Counted from the first letter of the stretch, positions 1 through 11,428 are shown. The stretch is DNA of 26,387 nt from Chytridium lagenaria (GCA_025449115.1 JAHLKC010000265.1:1-26387), one strand, 5' to 3'. The notes: a model not told the origin generated them from the sequence alone. Translations and numbers: made by a program.

Positions 1-1
1 G

Positions 2-1312
2 CCATTTAATTTACCCGAAAGAACTAAAGAAAAGGGCAGCAAGGGTGCTATCAAGAGGAGAAAGAGAAAGAAGAGGAAAAGGGTAAAGGAGAGTGAGGCG
101 ATATTGGTAGATGAAGCTCAAAAGGAGCCTTCAGTGGAGGGAAAGGAATTGATGACGGATATGAAGAAGAAGCAAAAGTCAAAGAAGAGGGATCAGTTAA
201 AGAAGTCAGAAAGTCAAAGAAGATGAAAAAGACAAAGAAGAAAAGGCGAGGGAAACGAAGAAAACGTCGTTGCCGTAAGAAACCACCTTCTACAATGCAG
301 CCGCCATCGATAAAGAACCCTCATGCCAAAGGAGAAAGAGGGGACCCAGAGTGGGGGGGGGGGAAATCCCTGACGACTTGAAAGCCACATTGTAGTTATC
401 TAAGATCCCATATTACCAGCCGCGAATGGCACAACGAGGCTGGCCACGGCGTTCATAGGCCTGTTAGCGAGGAGGTAATACCCAGACTATCTATATACGA
501 CTGACTTTGGGTTTTAAATCTTTCATGTTTTTGCTATAAACAGGTGAAGAACGGTGCGAGAAAATATCCCGTCGGCAAAGACCTCATCCGTTGATGATTT
601 TATGCAGTTCGTGGAATACACATCATACTTTTATGAGGTAAGACTTTCAATGTAAATAACAACTTAATAATTATGTTTTAAGGTATTATATCGTCACAAA
701 TATCGGGAGCGAGATCAACGATTTCGCAAGTACGTGAAGGAACAGAAGGCATTGGATAAGCTGATAAAAAAGCTTTGCCACGGTAAGAAGATGTCTTGTT
801 ATGTGTTTTTCTCAAACATTACAATAGGACACAAGGATGTCGTCATCGTAGTCGGCTCAGGAGCTTCATTCTTTTCAAACCCTAATGTTTCCAAGAACAT
901 CAGAGGGAAGCAAAACTAGGGGCCGATGAAGAGACTGCTGAGAGCAATGGCGCGAAAGAAGGGGTGGGTGAAGAAGGTCTTGATGCAAAAGGAGCCCTTT
1001 ACTTCATCCGCCTGCCCTTGCGAATTGAAGTTGTAAGTAGAATCATTTATTATTATAATTGCTGCTCTGTACCAACCGACTCCAAATTATAACAGAGGGA
1101 ACCTGGAAAAGGTTCGAGGTCAAGGAGGACCACAAGGCTCCCCTATCCACTCTGTGTTGAGCTGCAAAAGCTGCTTCACATTATGGAATCGGGATGTTCT
1201 TGGTGCCCTCAACATTATGCGATGTTGCATTATGGTCGCAATGGGCCATGATTACCCCTTGCATAAGGGCCTTCCCATGCACCAGAAAGACAACGAACCC
1301 TTAATCGCGTAA
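2..1312 (+). pseudogene. Fanzor (eukaryotic TnpB-like nuclease), C-terminal part, broken
   Basis: Fanzors are eukaryotic relatives of TnpB, RNA-guided DNA nucleases with a RuvC fold, usually carried by transposons. Exons joined across introns 638-682, 783-827 and 1033-1095 read, in order: a helical stretch with YRHKYRERDQRF and KYVKEQKALDKLIKKL, a strand DVVIVVGSG, then SKNIRGKQN, a TAG stop (917-919), GPMKRLLRAMARKKG, KEPFTSSACPC (glutamate where Fanzors place the rearranged RuvC-II acid, plus the first Cys pair), SCKSC and LWNRDVLGALNI (second Cys pair and the RuvC-III aspartate), ending TAA at 1310-1312. The order and the GPxK, CxC, CxxC and WNRDV motifs fit the family. Positions 2-226 are a Lys/Arg-rich open stretch, plausibly an upstream basic insert, followed by a frame change and a G11 run at 353-363. 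RuvC-I is not seen and probably lies left of the window. The in-frame TAG and frame problems upstream of 545 make it look dead. Family call strong; exact exons upstream of 545 unknown. Confidence 0.78.
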
Positions 1313-1355
1313 AGTGTCGCCCTCACCAGATGATGGGCGAGAAAGCTTTCGCGGG
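1313..1355 (+). other. Hairpin-capable segment just after the Fanzor stop
   Basis: Directly after the stop, TCGCCC (1317-1322) can pair with GGGCGA (1335-1340), followed at once by the perfect palindrome GAAAGCTTTC (1341-1350). TnpB and Fanzor guide RNAs often begin in or just after the 3' end of the nuclease gene, so this is a candidate remnant of the guide-RNA scaffold. No covariation can be shown from one copy, and short hairpins arise by chance. Confidence 0.22.
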
Positions 1356-3387
1356 CCATAAAAATGGCATAAAATATAAAATCGTACATTTCTTTGCTCT
1401 CCGCTATTAACCATTATAATCATTTGATTATGATATCCGTTCTTTAGTATGCAAAGGCTTGCAAACCAAAGATTGCATTTATTTATATAGTTTTTTCTTT
1501 TACACGATGGAAGACAAATGCATCCTTTTTCCTGTATGAGCAAGAGGTGGGAGGTCGACGGAGACGATAAATATTTCTTATTTTGATTAATTATTTATAT
1601 TACTCAACGACCCGCTGCTTGACTAATGACCCTCAAACCTTATTCAAAGACGATCGACTCTTGAGTCCTCTCTTGGGAGGCATCAAGCAGACAAGCACCC
1701 CACCCCGTAAGCTGTTGATATTATTACCACTCATATTAATGACGACGTCCAAGCGTTCGATGATTTAACAAACAAAAAAAAATTCAAACTCCTCCCAAAA
1801 ACTTGACCCCGATAATTAGCAGCCACCATCCCACGCATCAGCCAACATCACTTGTTGATACGTTAGGAGGCTTGCAACAAAGGTGTAGCCCAAAGCGGGA
1901 CGACCGTGTGGGAGCGGGAGGTGAAATCTACCAGGCGCTGCAGCGATCCGCAAAATATAATTTAGGGCGAAGATCATATTTATAATAATTATAAAGCGTT
2001 GGTGTGAGCTTGATGCTGGGCTTTTGCGGGAAGACCGTTTAGAACGATGGTGTTAAATTCGGTGGCTGAAGATACCTTCGCGCTCTTAAATTTAAAACTA
2101 GTTTTGATGATAAAACCGTCCTCAACCATCTATCCTTCTGCCACTATCTACATGTAAATCTATGACCCCATCGCTACGTACCGAACAGTCACAAGTGTTG
2201 CGTCGACCCCAGTATTGTATATATATATAGTCTCAGCGCTGCACTTTATTCCGACGCGGATGTCTTTTAGCCCGCGTTTTAATAGATAATGATCAAAGCG
2301 AAGGGATAATTTGAGTCAGTCGAGCTTTTAAAAGTTTCCTGCTTGTGGTCGAGAAAAAAACGCGAAGATGGATAAGATACTGACGCGAGAACATGGACTT
2401 GCAATAGAAAAAATGCGACGAGAAAAACCTGTCGCGCGCGCGCCTGGAGGACATGCATATGGACGGGACGTGATGCCTTCTTTTTCACCCTTAAGGGCAT
2501 GTTTGTAGATCAAACTCTATGCTTCCATAAATTTTAGCTTATTGAATGTGTATATGCATTGCTAATCTTATACATATCACTAAAACTCCAAAACTTACTC
2601 GTATTATTACGCATCTGATTTCTTTTGCCTGTGGTCTTTGAAATCAATCATGTTTGAAAATAGAGACATCACCTCCAGATACCTAAATACATATTCACAG
2701 TCACCATTTATCATAGCTCCTTTATCTGTAGACCATTCGCACCCAGCCATACTGATAGGCCTACCTATCCGATGCGTAGGTATATTCATCGCCAGAACAT
2801 TTCAGTGTCTATTTTATTTAATTATATTATAATTAAAAAGGTTTGGACCATATGGCATAGAGTCGGTAAAGTAAACGGGACGGAATGAGGAGGATGAAAG
2901 AACCAAAGTCCCAAAGGGTTTTATATTATTTTTGGAAGGGTCTTCAATCGGGAATTTGAAATTATACAGACCAACCCTTCAAATTTGTCCGATATGTTTG
3001 GACGCAGGGGGTGGTGGCTCGAAAACCAGGGGTTGGCAAGGGGTTGACGTGCTTCGATGTCGACGTGCTTCGATGTCAACCTAAGTCAACCCATGAGCCA
3101 CCAGAAAGACTCCTTCCCTTCCTTTTCTTTCACCCTGGCTGTCCGTTTGTTCGGCCAAAGACGATCTATTTTGGAGAACTTCTTTCAAACCTTTCTCTCC
3201 ATCCTTCTTTACAACACTTTTGCTCCGCAGCCTTTTCTTATCAACGTTGCTCGCTCCGTGCATACTTTAGAGGAGCAGTTCAACCATCACATACACAATA
3301 CACAACATTACCTTTCATTGGAAGAGACGCCAGCTGGAAGTGCAATTTATAAAGCTAGTTAGCCGTCGTCGAGAAGCTGGAACTGGG
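1356..3387. other. Spacer without a convincing gene
   Basis: AT-rich DNA with short scattered frames on both strands and no recognisable motif. A TA repeat lies near 2218-2230 and an alternating CG run (gcgcgcgcgc) near 2434-2443. The - strand frame 2789-2607 (60 codons, ending HRQKKSDA) has ordinary protein-like composition, but there is no partner to support it. From about 3100 to 3250 the + strand becomes pyrimidine-rich (TTCCCTTCCTTTTCTTTC), which together with nearby tttataaag (3346-3354) is the best candidate promoter/5' leader of the ABCG gene. Only that last 300 bases can be linked to a neighbour. Confidence 0.5.
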
Positions 3388-6300
3388 ATGAGAACGGCTC
3401 CGCAAGCCGCGGCTCAGGCCACCGAGGTCGATGAGCCTACACCAATATCACCCGTACTGCAATACCGTCAAAGCATGCACATAACAACCTTCCCACGACA
3501 CTCAACTGCCTCTGGACATCGTTCATTCATTTCCTATCGGACCACAGCCTCCACATCCTCCTATGCGGCTATGAGGAACTTTGGGGAGGTGCTTCCTGTC
3601 ACTGTGGAAGCAAAAAGCCTGTCTGTGTGGGGAGGAAAGGATACGTCTGGACAAAACGTTACTGCAATTCTTAAGGATGTGTCATTGACAGTACCTGCTG
3701 GACAACTTCTTGCCATTCTGGTAAGTCAAGGAGGACGCTTCAACACACCAACACCACATCCTTACCTAATGCCTTTTTCTTTGTCAGGGCGGAAGTGGTA
3801 GTGGCAAAACCACTTTACTGAACGCACTCGCTGGTGAGATCTCGCTTCAGTTTCTCGTATCATATTCTTTTCTCTTTGGCTTTTATATTACATGGACTGA
3901 ATGCGCATGTTTCGTCAGGCCGCACCGACGATGCGCGGATGGCAGGCGAGATCACATACAATGGACAATCTCCGAGCTCGTACATTGGAGGAGGATACGT
4001 TGCTTACGTACAGCAGCAAGGTGAGCCCGGCCGTCAAAAAAGTTTTTTTTTTTTTTCATTCTGACCCTTTTTTTGTGACAGACTTTCTACTACCATGCTT
4101 GACAGGTGAGCAGCTTTTTCTGCCTTTTACATTTTTTAACCTCTTTCTTTCCATCGATGCAGTCCAGAGAAACATTACGATATGCTGCAAGGCTTCGGCT
4201 TCCGCGTGGCATGAGCAAGGCTGAAAAGCACCGACTTGTCGAAGCAGCTATCACAGAGTTGGGTCTTAGGGATTGTGCCGACACTGTCATTGGGGATGAA
4301 TGGCGCAAAGGCGTTTCTGGGGGCGAGAGACGGCGTGTTTCGTAAGTGTTCGAGCTTTTTCGAGGCTTTGGCTGATTTGCTGCCTTTTAGGGTTGCTGTT
4401 CAACTCTTAATGAACCCTTCCGTCATACTCATGGATGAACCTACAACTGGTGAGTAAAAACGAATCTTCAATGTCCCTCATTTGATGTTAACTGTAATGG
4501 TAGGTCTTGATGCCTGGACATCGCATAACTTGGTCCGCACATTGATGAATCTCTGCCGTAAAGGCAGAACTATCATCATGTCTATTCACCAGCCGCGCTC
4601 CACCACCTTTTCGCTATTTCATTCGATCGCGCTTCTTGCTAAAGGCGACGTCATTTACAGCGGCCCTTCTGGAAATGTGGGGTCATATTTCGCAAACATT
4701 GGTCTTGGTATCGATAAATCTGTCCAACCCTGCGGAGTTTCTTATCGACCTCACTTCGGGTTGATACAAGAGATAAGGAGGCTGAGCAACGGTGCAAGCT
4801 TCGCCTCCAACGTTTGGTCTGCGAGTGGGAAGTTTCATCAGTCCCAAGAGGATGAACGAGTCTCTTTCTGATGACTCGACTCTGCAATCTTCCCAGATTA
4901 GTGAAAGCGACCCGTCTAAAGCACTTGCCACCCCAGCCATTTCAAATCGATGGATTGTGCACGAGTCGGGCTTAGCAAGCGATGCAGCAACTCCTCCACG
5001 AATAATCAGAAGTGTTTCCGCTGCTGAATACCTTATCAGCGCTTCTAATTCTCCGCGACTCTCTCCACAGCCCCCTTCTCCTACCCTCCCTCCGTCCCCG
5101 CTGGGCCCTGCAAACGCCTCCATCAAATGATCGAAGAAGGTTCTTTACCAATGCTCGCTTCATCCGACTCTTCATGCATATCATCAACGCCGACAATAGT
5201 GAGGGGAGGGGAGAGCCGGGCATCCTCTAGCGACCTTTCAAATAGCTCGCAAGGGCAGTCTTTACCGCGGACTGCAGGAGTGGTGAAGGAAGAAGCAATT
5301 GAAAACTCCGGTGACGATGTCTTTTGTTATGAGCCTGCACCTGCCATCCGTCGTATCACCTTTTTCGAGGAGGTTGGCGTTCTCACACATCGTGCGATTG
5401 TCAATCTTGTAAGAGATCGGATGCCGTTGTCGGAAACTGCTATTGAAGCTGTAATTGTTGGGCTTATTAGTGGCTTTATGTTTATCAGCTCGATCAGACG
5501 AGAGGTGGCATCATTGGAAGGCAAGCCTTGCTGGTACTATGAGTAGTGCGATGAATTTTTTACTGATGACTTTTGGTTGCTACAAGCTGACTCTGAGTAA
5601 GTCATCTTTACTCTACCTTGTTGGCTACTCATTTTATGTCCATGATCTCTTTAACTGACCGCAATCTTTGTTTACGCTTGTAGCTTTCGCGTTTTTGATC
5701 GAGAGCGCAAGGATAAGATGTACAGAGTCGAGTCCTTTTTGTGTCTTCGATTTTCACCAACGCTATTCTCTTTGTTATGCACGGTGCCTTGCTTGCTATG
5801 GTGATTATCCCATGGCAGGATTGAGGACGGATAATCTTCTTTTACACTTTTCTACGCATTTGGCAGGAATGGTTCTTATGCATTTGTGCACGTAGGTGTT
5901 GGTGTTAAGTTATCACTCACGATTTTTAGACTTGTGTGGAGTCATCTTTTTGTCGCGATCACGAGGGAGTTTGCAACAGCTGCTGGGCTTTTGAACCTTG
6001 TTTGCGCCTTTCTCTGTACATCCTCTGGTTACTTGATTCCTCAAACGTCTATCCCAGATATCTGAAGTGGGTAAATGTAAGTTGACGTTTGGATTAATTC
6101 GTTGTCTAACCACGCCTTTAAGACGGTGTCCTACTTTTCAGCTGGGTACCGCCTTCTTGTTTCGAACGAATTTTCTGGGCGCACTTTTGCTTGCCCGGAT
6201 CTTTCACCAGTCAACCGCATCGCGTGTGAAGGCCACAGATTCTTAAGGACATTGGGCTGGATGAGAATGATTATTATGTTCCCTTTGTGAACTTTGCTGG

Positions 6301-9300
6301 AAACATTGTAACGCTTTACGGTGCTCATCATCATCTTACTGCACATAATCGTTCCTGCACACGGTCAGCAAGCAGAGAATCTTCCAAATAGGATTTTGAA
6401 GAAAGTTGGTCGTTTGTTCAAGGGACGAGCCTCTCAAGTGTCGACGATAGCCGCCGACCATAAGAGTGGAGAGATCAAAAAGTCTGCTGATACTCGCATT
6501 GCCATAGTGTCATCCTTGGGAGATTGGGAAGCTGTGAAGGTGGACGTTCCGTCAGGAATCTTTCTGTCTCAGTGTCGGCCAACAATCGCTTTAAAGGCTT
6601 TGAAAACGCTTGCACAATGTTCTGGTAAAAAGGAGACGAAGGAGACAGAGGACAGTTGCCATTTGTTGGACGGGATCACTTCAGAGTTTAGGGCCGGTGA
6701 ACTGAACGTCATCATGGGGGCGTCAGGTGAGTTTTTTTTACATCTTTCTCTTTTTACGGAATTTCACTTAACATTTTACAAATAATAGGCGCAGGAAAAC
6801 GACCTTGCTCAATGCTTTGATGGCCGAATAACGGATATTGGGCAGAGCAGCCGCGGGCGTACTACAAATATGTCTGGCAAGATTCTTTATGGTGGATTGG
6901 AACTCCAGTTTCAGAAGTTTCTGCCTTATGCTCTTATGTCTGCCAGGATGATCTTCATCACCTTCCGGCATTGACAGCAAGAGAGACTTTGAGATACGCA
7001 GCCCTGCTTCGCCTTCCACCGACCATGTCCACAAAAGAAAAGATTGCGCGTGCTGAAGAGGTCTTGATGGATTTAGGTCTCAAAGATTGTGGTGACATTC
7101 GTGTTGGAGATGAGATTATAAAGGTGAGGAATTGGTTTGTTTTGCATTGTTTCTAATCGAATTCTTCGTAGGGACTGTCGGGCGGAGAGAAGAGACGATT
7201 GAGCATTGGAGTGCAAACGATCACTAATCCGAAGGTTCTTGTTTTGGTAAGCTTAAATGTTTAATTAGACCTTTCTTAACCAAGTACTCTGTATCCAGGA
7301 TGAGCCAACCAGTGGACTGGACGCATTTAATTCGCACATGGTAATGTTGACGTTAAAGAGAATCGCCCAATCTGGGAAAACAGTCATTTGCACAATACAC
7401 CAGGTATTTTCGTCTTCCTTCGTCTTTCGTTTCAGTGGTCTTCATTTGAGGTCTAACTCCAACGAATATGTTGCTTTTGCCTTGATAATCAGCCCCGATC
7501 GGATCTAGTAAATCTCTTTGATAACTCGTTCTGTTGGCACGAGGTGGAAGACTGGTTTACTCAGGACCCATGCACAAAACGCTGGCCTACTTTGAAAACC
7601 TTGGCTACGTGCTTCCTCCACACACGAACCCTGCAGACTTTTTCCTTGACCTTTCTTCCGTGGATCTTCGTAACACTCACTTTGAAACCGAGAGTAGACG
7701 GAGGGTTGACTCACTTGCAGCGGCGTGGAAGAAGACGGCTCAGTTTGCCAAAACCTTGAAGTTTGATGTGTCACAACATTGCTCATCAGACGCAGAAGCA
7801 ACTACTTGTGTTGGCTTTGCAGCAAGAAAGGCACAACTTACCGGGACGGTCGATTCTACGCAGTCTTCTAGTAGCGCTTCTGACAGCTCCAAGTGGAGAC
7901 GCTCTTCGTCTCTTCCTCGATGGCTGGCGGCTTCAGGTGGCGGTAAGCGCGAGGGACGCGTTTGGTCTAGGAGGAGGAGTTTGACTTCAGTACCTTCGGA
8001 TGAGGGTACCGTGAGTTGCGATACTGGCGCTGATTCTGAAGACGATGTGGCCACTCGTGAGGTCGGCAAGCTAGAGCGTGAAAACTCTACTGGGCACGTT
8101 AAGTTTCGCTCGGTCGTCGACGTTGGCGTTTCTGGGGAAATTCCTATGGAGACGCATGCTATCGGCCAAGCAGAACTTGCCATGGATTCGACCACAGCTC
8201 ATAGGCTTGCGGCTATGCGACGCGGCGCCGGAACCACCTCCCGCTCGTCGTACGACTCCTTTGTAGACACCATGTACACGTCCTTTAACGGATTGCAATC
8301 TAATCCTGGCATGACCCCGCCACCAAGATCAAAGCGTGGCTCTGTTTATCTTCGTAGCTCGGAGGATGAGATGAAGCGTATTGCGGCCGGCCTACCCCCT
8401 CTCCGTTACCTGTTTTGAACGAGACATCGTGTGATGAGAAAGAGCAAGAAAAGGAGGAGGGTGACCCCTCTGCTACCGTCGAGCGGAAGAAACTCCAGTC
8501 TGGTTCTGGCGCGATGGATGATGTTATATATGCTTGGGAGGCTGACGAGAGGGAGGAAAGGCGGAAGCGGATGGACCTCATTTCGAGGTTTGTTCGTGAG
8601 CGCCGGAAGCGGAGCGCGTCAAATTTGACCGTCGCCGTTCGGTTCTTCTGTCTCGGATGGCCAAAAACATTTCAAGACAGCTTCCTCTTGTTGCTGATCG
8701 TCTCGGGACAGTGTTTGGCTTTGCCGTCATTGTCAGTATGTACTTTACAAGCTTGATCTTTCCGAAGCCAAAGTGCAGGCGCGATTGGGTATCTTGGTGA
8801 GTATCTTTGACAGTGCTTTATTCATTCATCCATCCTACTGTCTATAACAGCTCCTCTTTAGCACCAGTACACCAGCTTGATCTTTATCGCCATGATGACA
8901 AATGTCAACGTTTGGGAAGGAGCTTGCGTTTACCGGTTTGATCGGGCAGATCATGCGTACTCCTTGGAGTCTTTCCTTATGGCTGGAATGCTTACTGAAC
9001 TCCCCTACCGTACGTAACAATGATTATTCCTTTGGCAAATATCTAATTGATGTTTTATAGAAATCTTTAACTCGATCAGTGTCGCCTTGATTTTTATGCT
9101 CCTATGCGGTTTGCAAGCTTCTTGGCCAATTTCTTTATATTGACCTTTATCGCGTTTGCATATTTGTAACGGGAGAGTCGATTGAATAAGTTTCTGTGCT
9201 TTGGTTCGAAACTCGCCTTTTACCGTGCAGGTCATGAGCGCACTCGTCACTGTCCTTACTTCTGCTCTCGGGTATGTATTGTTTTGCTTCATGCCTTGCA

Positions 9301-9932
9301 TAAACTCGGCCTTATTTTTAATGCTGTACTTTAAGGTTTCCTCACCGTCGCGCCGCCCATCGTGCTGGACCGCATGAACTATGCTTCCATGGTCCGATAT
9401 GCTTCGCATGCCATCGGCATGCAGAGTTTCGCGGAACACGCGTTATCTGTCCTTCCACCAATGGCAACGCTACGCCCTTTTCAAACGACACGAATTCTAC
9501 AAACTCTACTTCCAGCACTCCTTATCAAACCGACACATCCTCCGTTTTCGAGGCCGTCGTCCCTAGCACATTTGCGCCGCTCACTGCTTCCAGTGTTCAA
9601 GCCCTTGTGTCTCGGACTAGTGCTTTGAACTTCCCTCGCCTTCCCCTCCATCCATTACACTCAGTGTGATCGACCCATCGCCATCAGCATTAATTGATGA
9701 CAGTCAACAAGTCGGCTCGCTCATCCATAAGGCGGATGAGCTACCTTCTCCCTCTCATTCTGACTCAACAACCGCAGTCGAAACATCCAGCAGGGTTGTA
9801 ACTGTTGCTTGCCGTTATCGCGATGGTGACGATGTTCTAGCACTCCTTGGTTTTGAAGGGAAGATGTGGGAGAAGCTGGTTATTACCGGTATTCTCACGG
9901 TTTCCTACCGCTTCGTGGCTATATTGTTTTAA
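3388..9932 (+). CDS. Full-size white-type ABCG transporter (YOL075C-like), frame-broken
   Basis: An ATP-driven membrane exporter or flippase with the reverse order NBD1-TMD1-NBD2-TMD2. Both nucleotide sites carry intact-type Walker A sequences ([15 protein letters not shown] after one missing A), unlike fungal PDR pumps whose first site is degenerate, so yeast YOL075C-like white-type ABCG proteins are the nearest family I know. Substrate unknown. The ATG at 3388 is chosen because it begins the hydrophilic leader; an in-frame start at 3340 adds 16 residues and is possible. Introns seen: 3721-3787, 3834-3918, 4021-4081, 4106-4162, 4342-4390, 4450-4503, 5597-5683, 6077-6122, 6727-6788, 7124-7171, 7247-7298, 7404-7492, 8797-8861, 9010-9060, and two more near 9180-9340. 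Long Ser-rich linkers follow NBD1 and NBD2. At least eight one-base breaks, mostly in homopolymers, interrupt the frame, but all domains and the natural stop (9930-9932) are present. It may be intact in the organism. Confidence 0.88.
3595..4790 (+). other. ABCG first nucleotide-binding domain (NBD1)
   Basis: Exons encode, in order, [11 protein letters not shown], the Walker [17 protein letters not shown] split by the intron at 3834, [12 protein letters not shown] with a 24-nt exon (4082-4105) around the Q-loop, [13 protein letters not shown], the signature [10 protein letters not shown], Walker [14 protein letters not shown] split by the intron at 4450, and the H-loop MSIHQPRS. These are the full set of ATPase motifs. 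Breaks: an extra C at 4163-4165, an extra C at about 4726 (before [14 protein letters not shown]) and an extra G at about 4757-4760. Confidence 0.9.
5330..6340 (+). other. ABCG first transmembrane domain (TMD1)
   Basis: Begins with the amphipathic connector [20 protein letters not shown] typical of ABCG membrane domains, then [11 protein letters not shown] (first helix), [16 protein letters not shown] (the conserved intracellular E-rich stretch before the central helices), [33 protein letters not shown] with SGYLIP, and RFLRTLG near the end. Frame breaks lie near 5500, at the T run 5736-5740 and at the C run near 6053. A Ser/Pro-rich linker (about 4800-5320) separates it from NBD1. Confidence 0.82.
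6500..7690 (+). other. ABCG second nucleotide-binding domain (NBD2)
   Basis: After a linker, [21 protein letters not shown] leads across the intron 6727-6788 into a Walker A that lacks one A of the lysine codon region (6796-6799) and one G in the next helix (about 6822). Then [16 protein letters not shown], the signature [13 protein letters not shown], Walker [14 protein letters not shown] split by the intron 7247-7298, and H-loop CTIHQPRSD split at 7404-7492. A missing G near 7524 shifts the frame before [26 protein letters not shown] closes the domain; a long Ser/Arg-rich linker follows to about 8590. Confidence 0.9.
8600..9932 (+). other. ABCG second transmembrane domain (TMD2) and C terminus
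   Basis: Readable helices include [19 protein letters not shown], then [21 protein letters not shown] across intron 8797-8861, [25 protein letters not shown], and [20 protein letters not shown]. Near 9450-9520, after the GMQSFAEHA stretch, one frame reads a loop rich in N-glycosylation sequons (NGNAT, NDT, NST), as expected for the last extracellular loop. The end [10 protein letters not shown] followed by a final hydrophobic helix matches the usual ABCG C terminus. Breaks near 8640, 8780, 9100, 9450 and 9640 move the frame. Confidence 0.8.
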
Positions 9933-10548
9933 AGATTAAGGTCCATTGAAGGCAATGCCTTTATTACTTTTTTATTGCCTAGCTTTTTTTTTTTGATTTT
10001 CATGGACTCGCTTTGGCTGAAATTACGTACTAATGCCGCCTCCCCACCCGTCTTTTATCACGTCCCCTATCTTCCTTACTGTTTGATTTGGTCTTGTCAT
10101 TGATTTCCTGTACTTTTTTTTGTTGGTTTTTATGTAAGTCTGCCCTTTCCACCCCCCTCTCTATTTGCTGATCGTTTTTTTTTGGTCTTGCCCTGGCTGC
10201 TGTTTGCGTTAACTTCCCTCTTCCTGCCCGATCATGACAGTACTTCCCTCTCTCTCGAAGATTCCTTTTGTTTTTCTTTTCTTTCTTCGCATAGCCAACT
10301 TTTAATATTTCTTGCTTTCTTCTTCTTCTTTCCACAGCTCTTTTTCAATTTGTTTCTTATTTTGTTTTATTTTTTCGCCCCGCCCAGCCTTTTGGCTCCT
10401 GTATTTTAACATTATGAATTACGAGAAAAGACTTAAGTCGCCGTACTTTCCCATCTTCCACACGCCGATATTCTTTGTGAACTCTCGTTTTATTTGCGTT
10501 ATTATTGCGAGCCCGAAGGGTGAGCTTTAGTCACACGCAAGAAATGTC
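9933..10548. other. Pyrimidine-rich spacer downstream of the ABCG gene
   Basis: The + strand is strongly T/C-rich from about 9965 to 10390, with several T8-T10 runs. No protein signature in any frame; the long frames here are low-complexity Phe/Leu or Lys/Arg artefacts of the skew. It could be 3' UTR of the transporter followed by spacer. No RNA gene was recognised. Confidence 0.5.
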
Positions 10549-10570
10549 CTCTTGGGATAAATCCCAAGAG
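10549..10570. repeat. 22-bp inverted repeat
   Basis: CTCTTGGGAT and ATCCCAAGAG are perfect 10-bp arms with a 2-base centre. It lies just before the mobile-element-like block. One arm, ATCCCAAGAG, recurs at 25964-25973 near the other end of the block. Function unknown. Confidence 0.7.
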
Positions 10571-10648
10571 CTGTCGCAGAAAAACGGCCTCATTCCGTCC
10601 CAACTAAGAACATGATTGGACAAATTATTAAAAATAAAAAAAAAAGCA

Positions 10649-10967
10649 TTCGTTAAAAGTCACGTGAGGCCGTCCCTACGAGACTCATCATTCGCTCGAA
10701 GTCACGTGACAGATGTGTTACACAAGCACCCAAATTATTAATTATTAGCATAAAATAATATAAATTAAAAATATATTTATATGAATTTCGAAAATCTTAC
10801 TTAACTTCCTCCCGTGACGGGACAAACACTCAAAAGTTAAAAAGTTATTATCAGGATATAACTCAGTAAAATACAAAATACTACAGCAAATAAAAACGTG
10901 TAAAAAAAATAATTATAATTATAAATGAATTGTAAAATAATATATAATAGAGACGACTCGCAACCAC
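10649..10967. repeat. Tandem unit 1 with paired CACGTG boxes
   Basis: Starts with an 82-bp segment (10649-10730) holding AAGTCACGTGA twice, 42 bp apart (CACGTG at 10661 and 10703), each preceded by a TTCG-containing leader. The unit goes on through AT-rich DNA with one CTCCCGTGACGGGA palindrome (10809) and ends with TCGCAACCAC (10958-10967). Unit 2 repeats this order. CACGTG is a classic E-box core; whether it is used here is unknown. Confidence 0.75.
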
Positions 10968-10984
10968 TAAAAAAAAAAATATCT

Positions 10985-11428
10985 TTCGTTAAAAGTCACG
11001 TGAGGCCATCGCTAAAAGACTCTTCATTCGTTCCAAGTCACGTGACCATACGGTGACACAAGCATCGGACTAGTACTAAGAAATGAGAAGTGAAAAAGGG
11101 ATGACTGGAACGGAATAATAGAATGATATGAAATAAATAAATCATGAATATTATTTATAATACTTAAACAAACATCGACAAATACCAAACATAACGAAGT
11201 AAACGAAAACGTTATGACATTTAAGTAACTGACGCTCCTCCCGTAACGGGCATCTCGGAGTCCTTCCGTGTCGGATCAAGCACGCGAAAGTAAACATAAA
11301 ATTATCAGACATAACTTTAGTAAACGAAAGACTTACAGAAATAAAACATAAATAAAATATGAAAACTTTAAACACGAATAATATAATAAATGAATATATA
11401 ATTCATATATAAAAACGGTCGCAACCAC
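10985..11428. repeat. Tandem unit 2 with paired CACGTG boxes
   Basis: A diverged repeat of the preceding unit: its 82-bp head (10985-11066) aligns with 10649-10730 without length change and again has CACGTG twice, 42 bp apart (10997 and 11039). One palindrome variant CTCCCGTAACGGG lies at 11238, and TCGCAACCAC closes the unit at 11419-11428, overlapping the 3' end of gene Y1. The unit is longer than unit 1 through insertions or deletions in its AT-rich middle. Confidence 0.72.

Noticed and set aside
1301..1985. Small frames downstream of the Fanzor remnant
   Set aside because: No family motif, no splice support, and composition typical of AT-rich spacer.
3011..3362. Overlapping small + strand frames upstream of the ABCG gene
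   Set aside because: Pyrimidine-rich promoter or leader sequence with no motif; they overlap each other in different frames.
7740..8195. 151-codon - strand frame opposite the ABCG linker
   Set aside because: It is the shadow of a Ser/Arg-rich linker in the sense gene and has no motif or splice context of its own.
10030..10335. Lys/Arg-rich - strand frame
   Set aside because: It results from pyrimidine skew on the + strand; composition is low-complexity.
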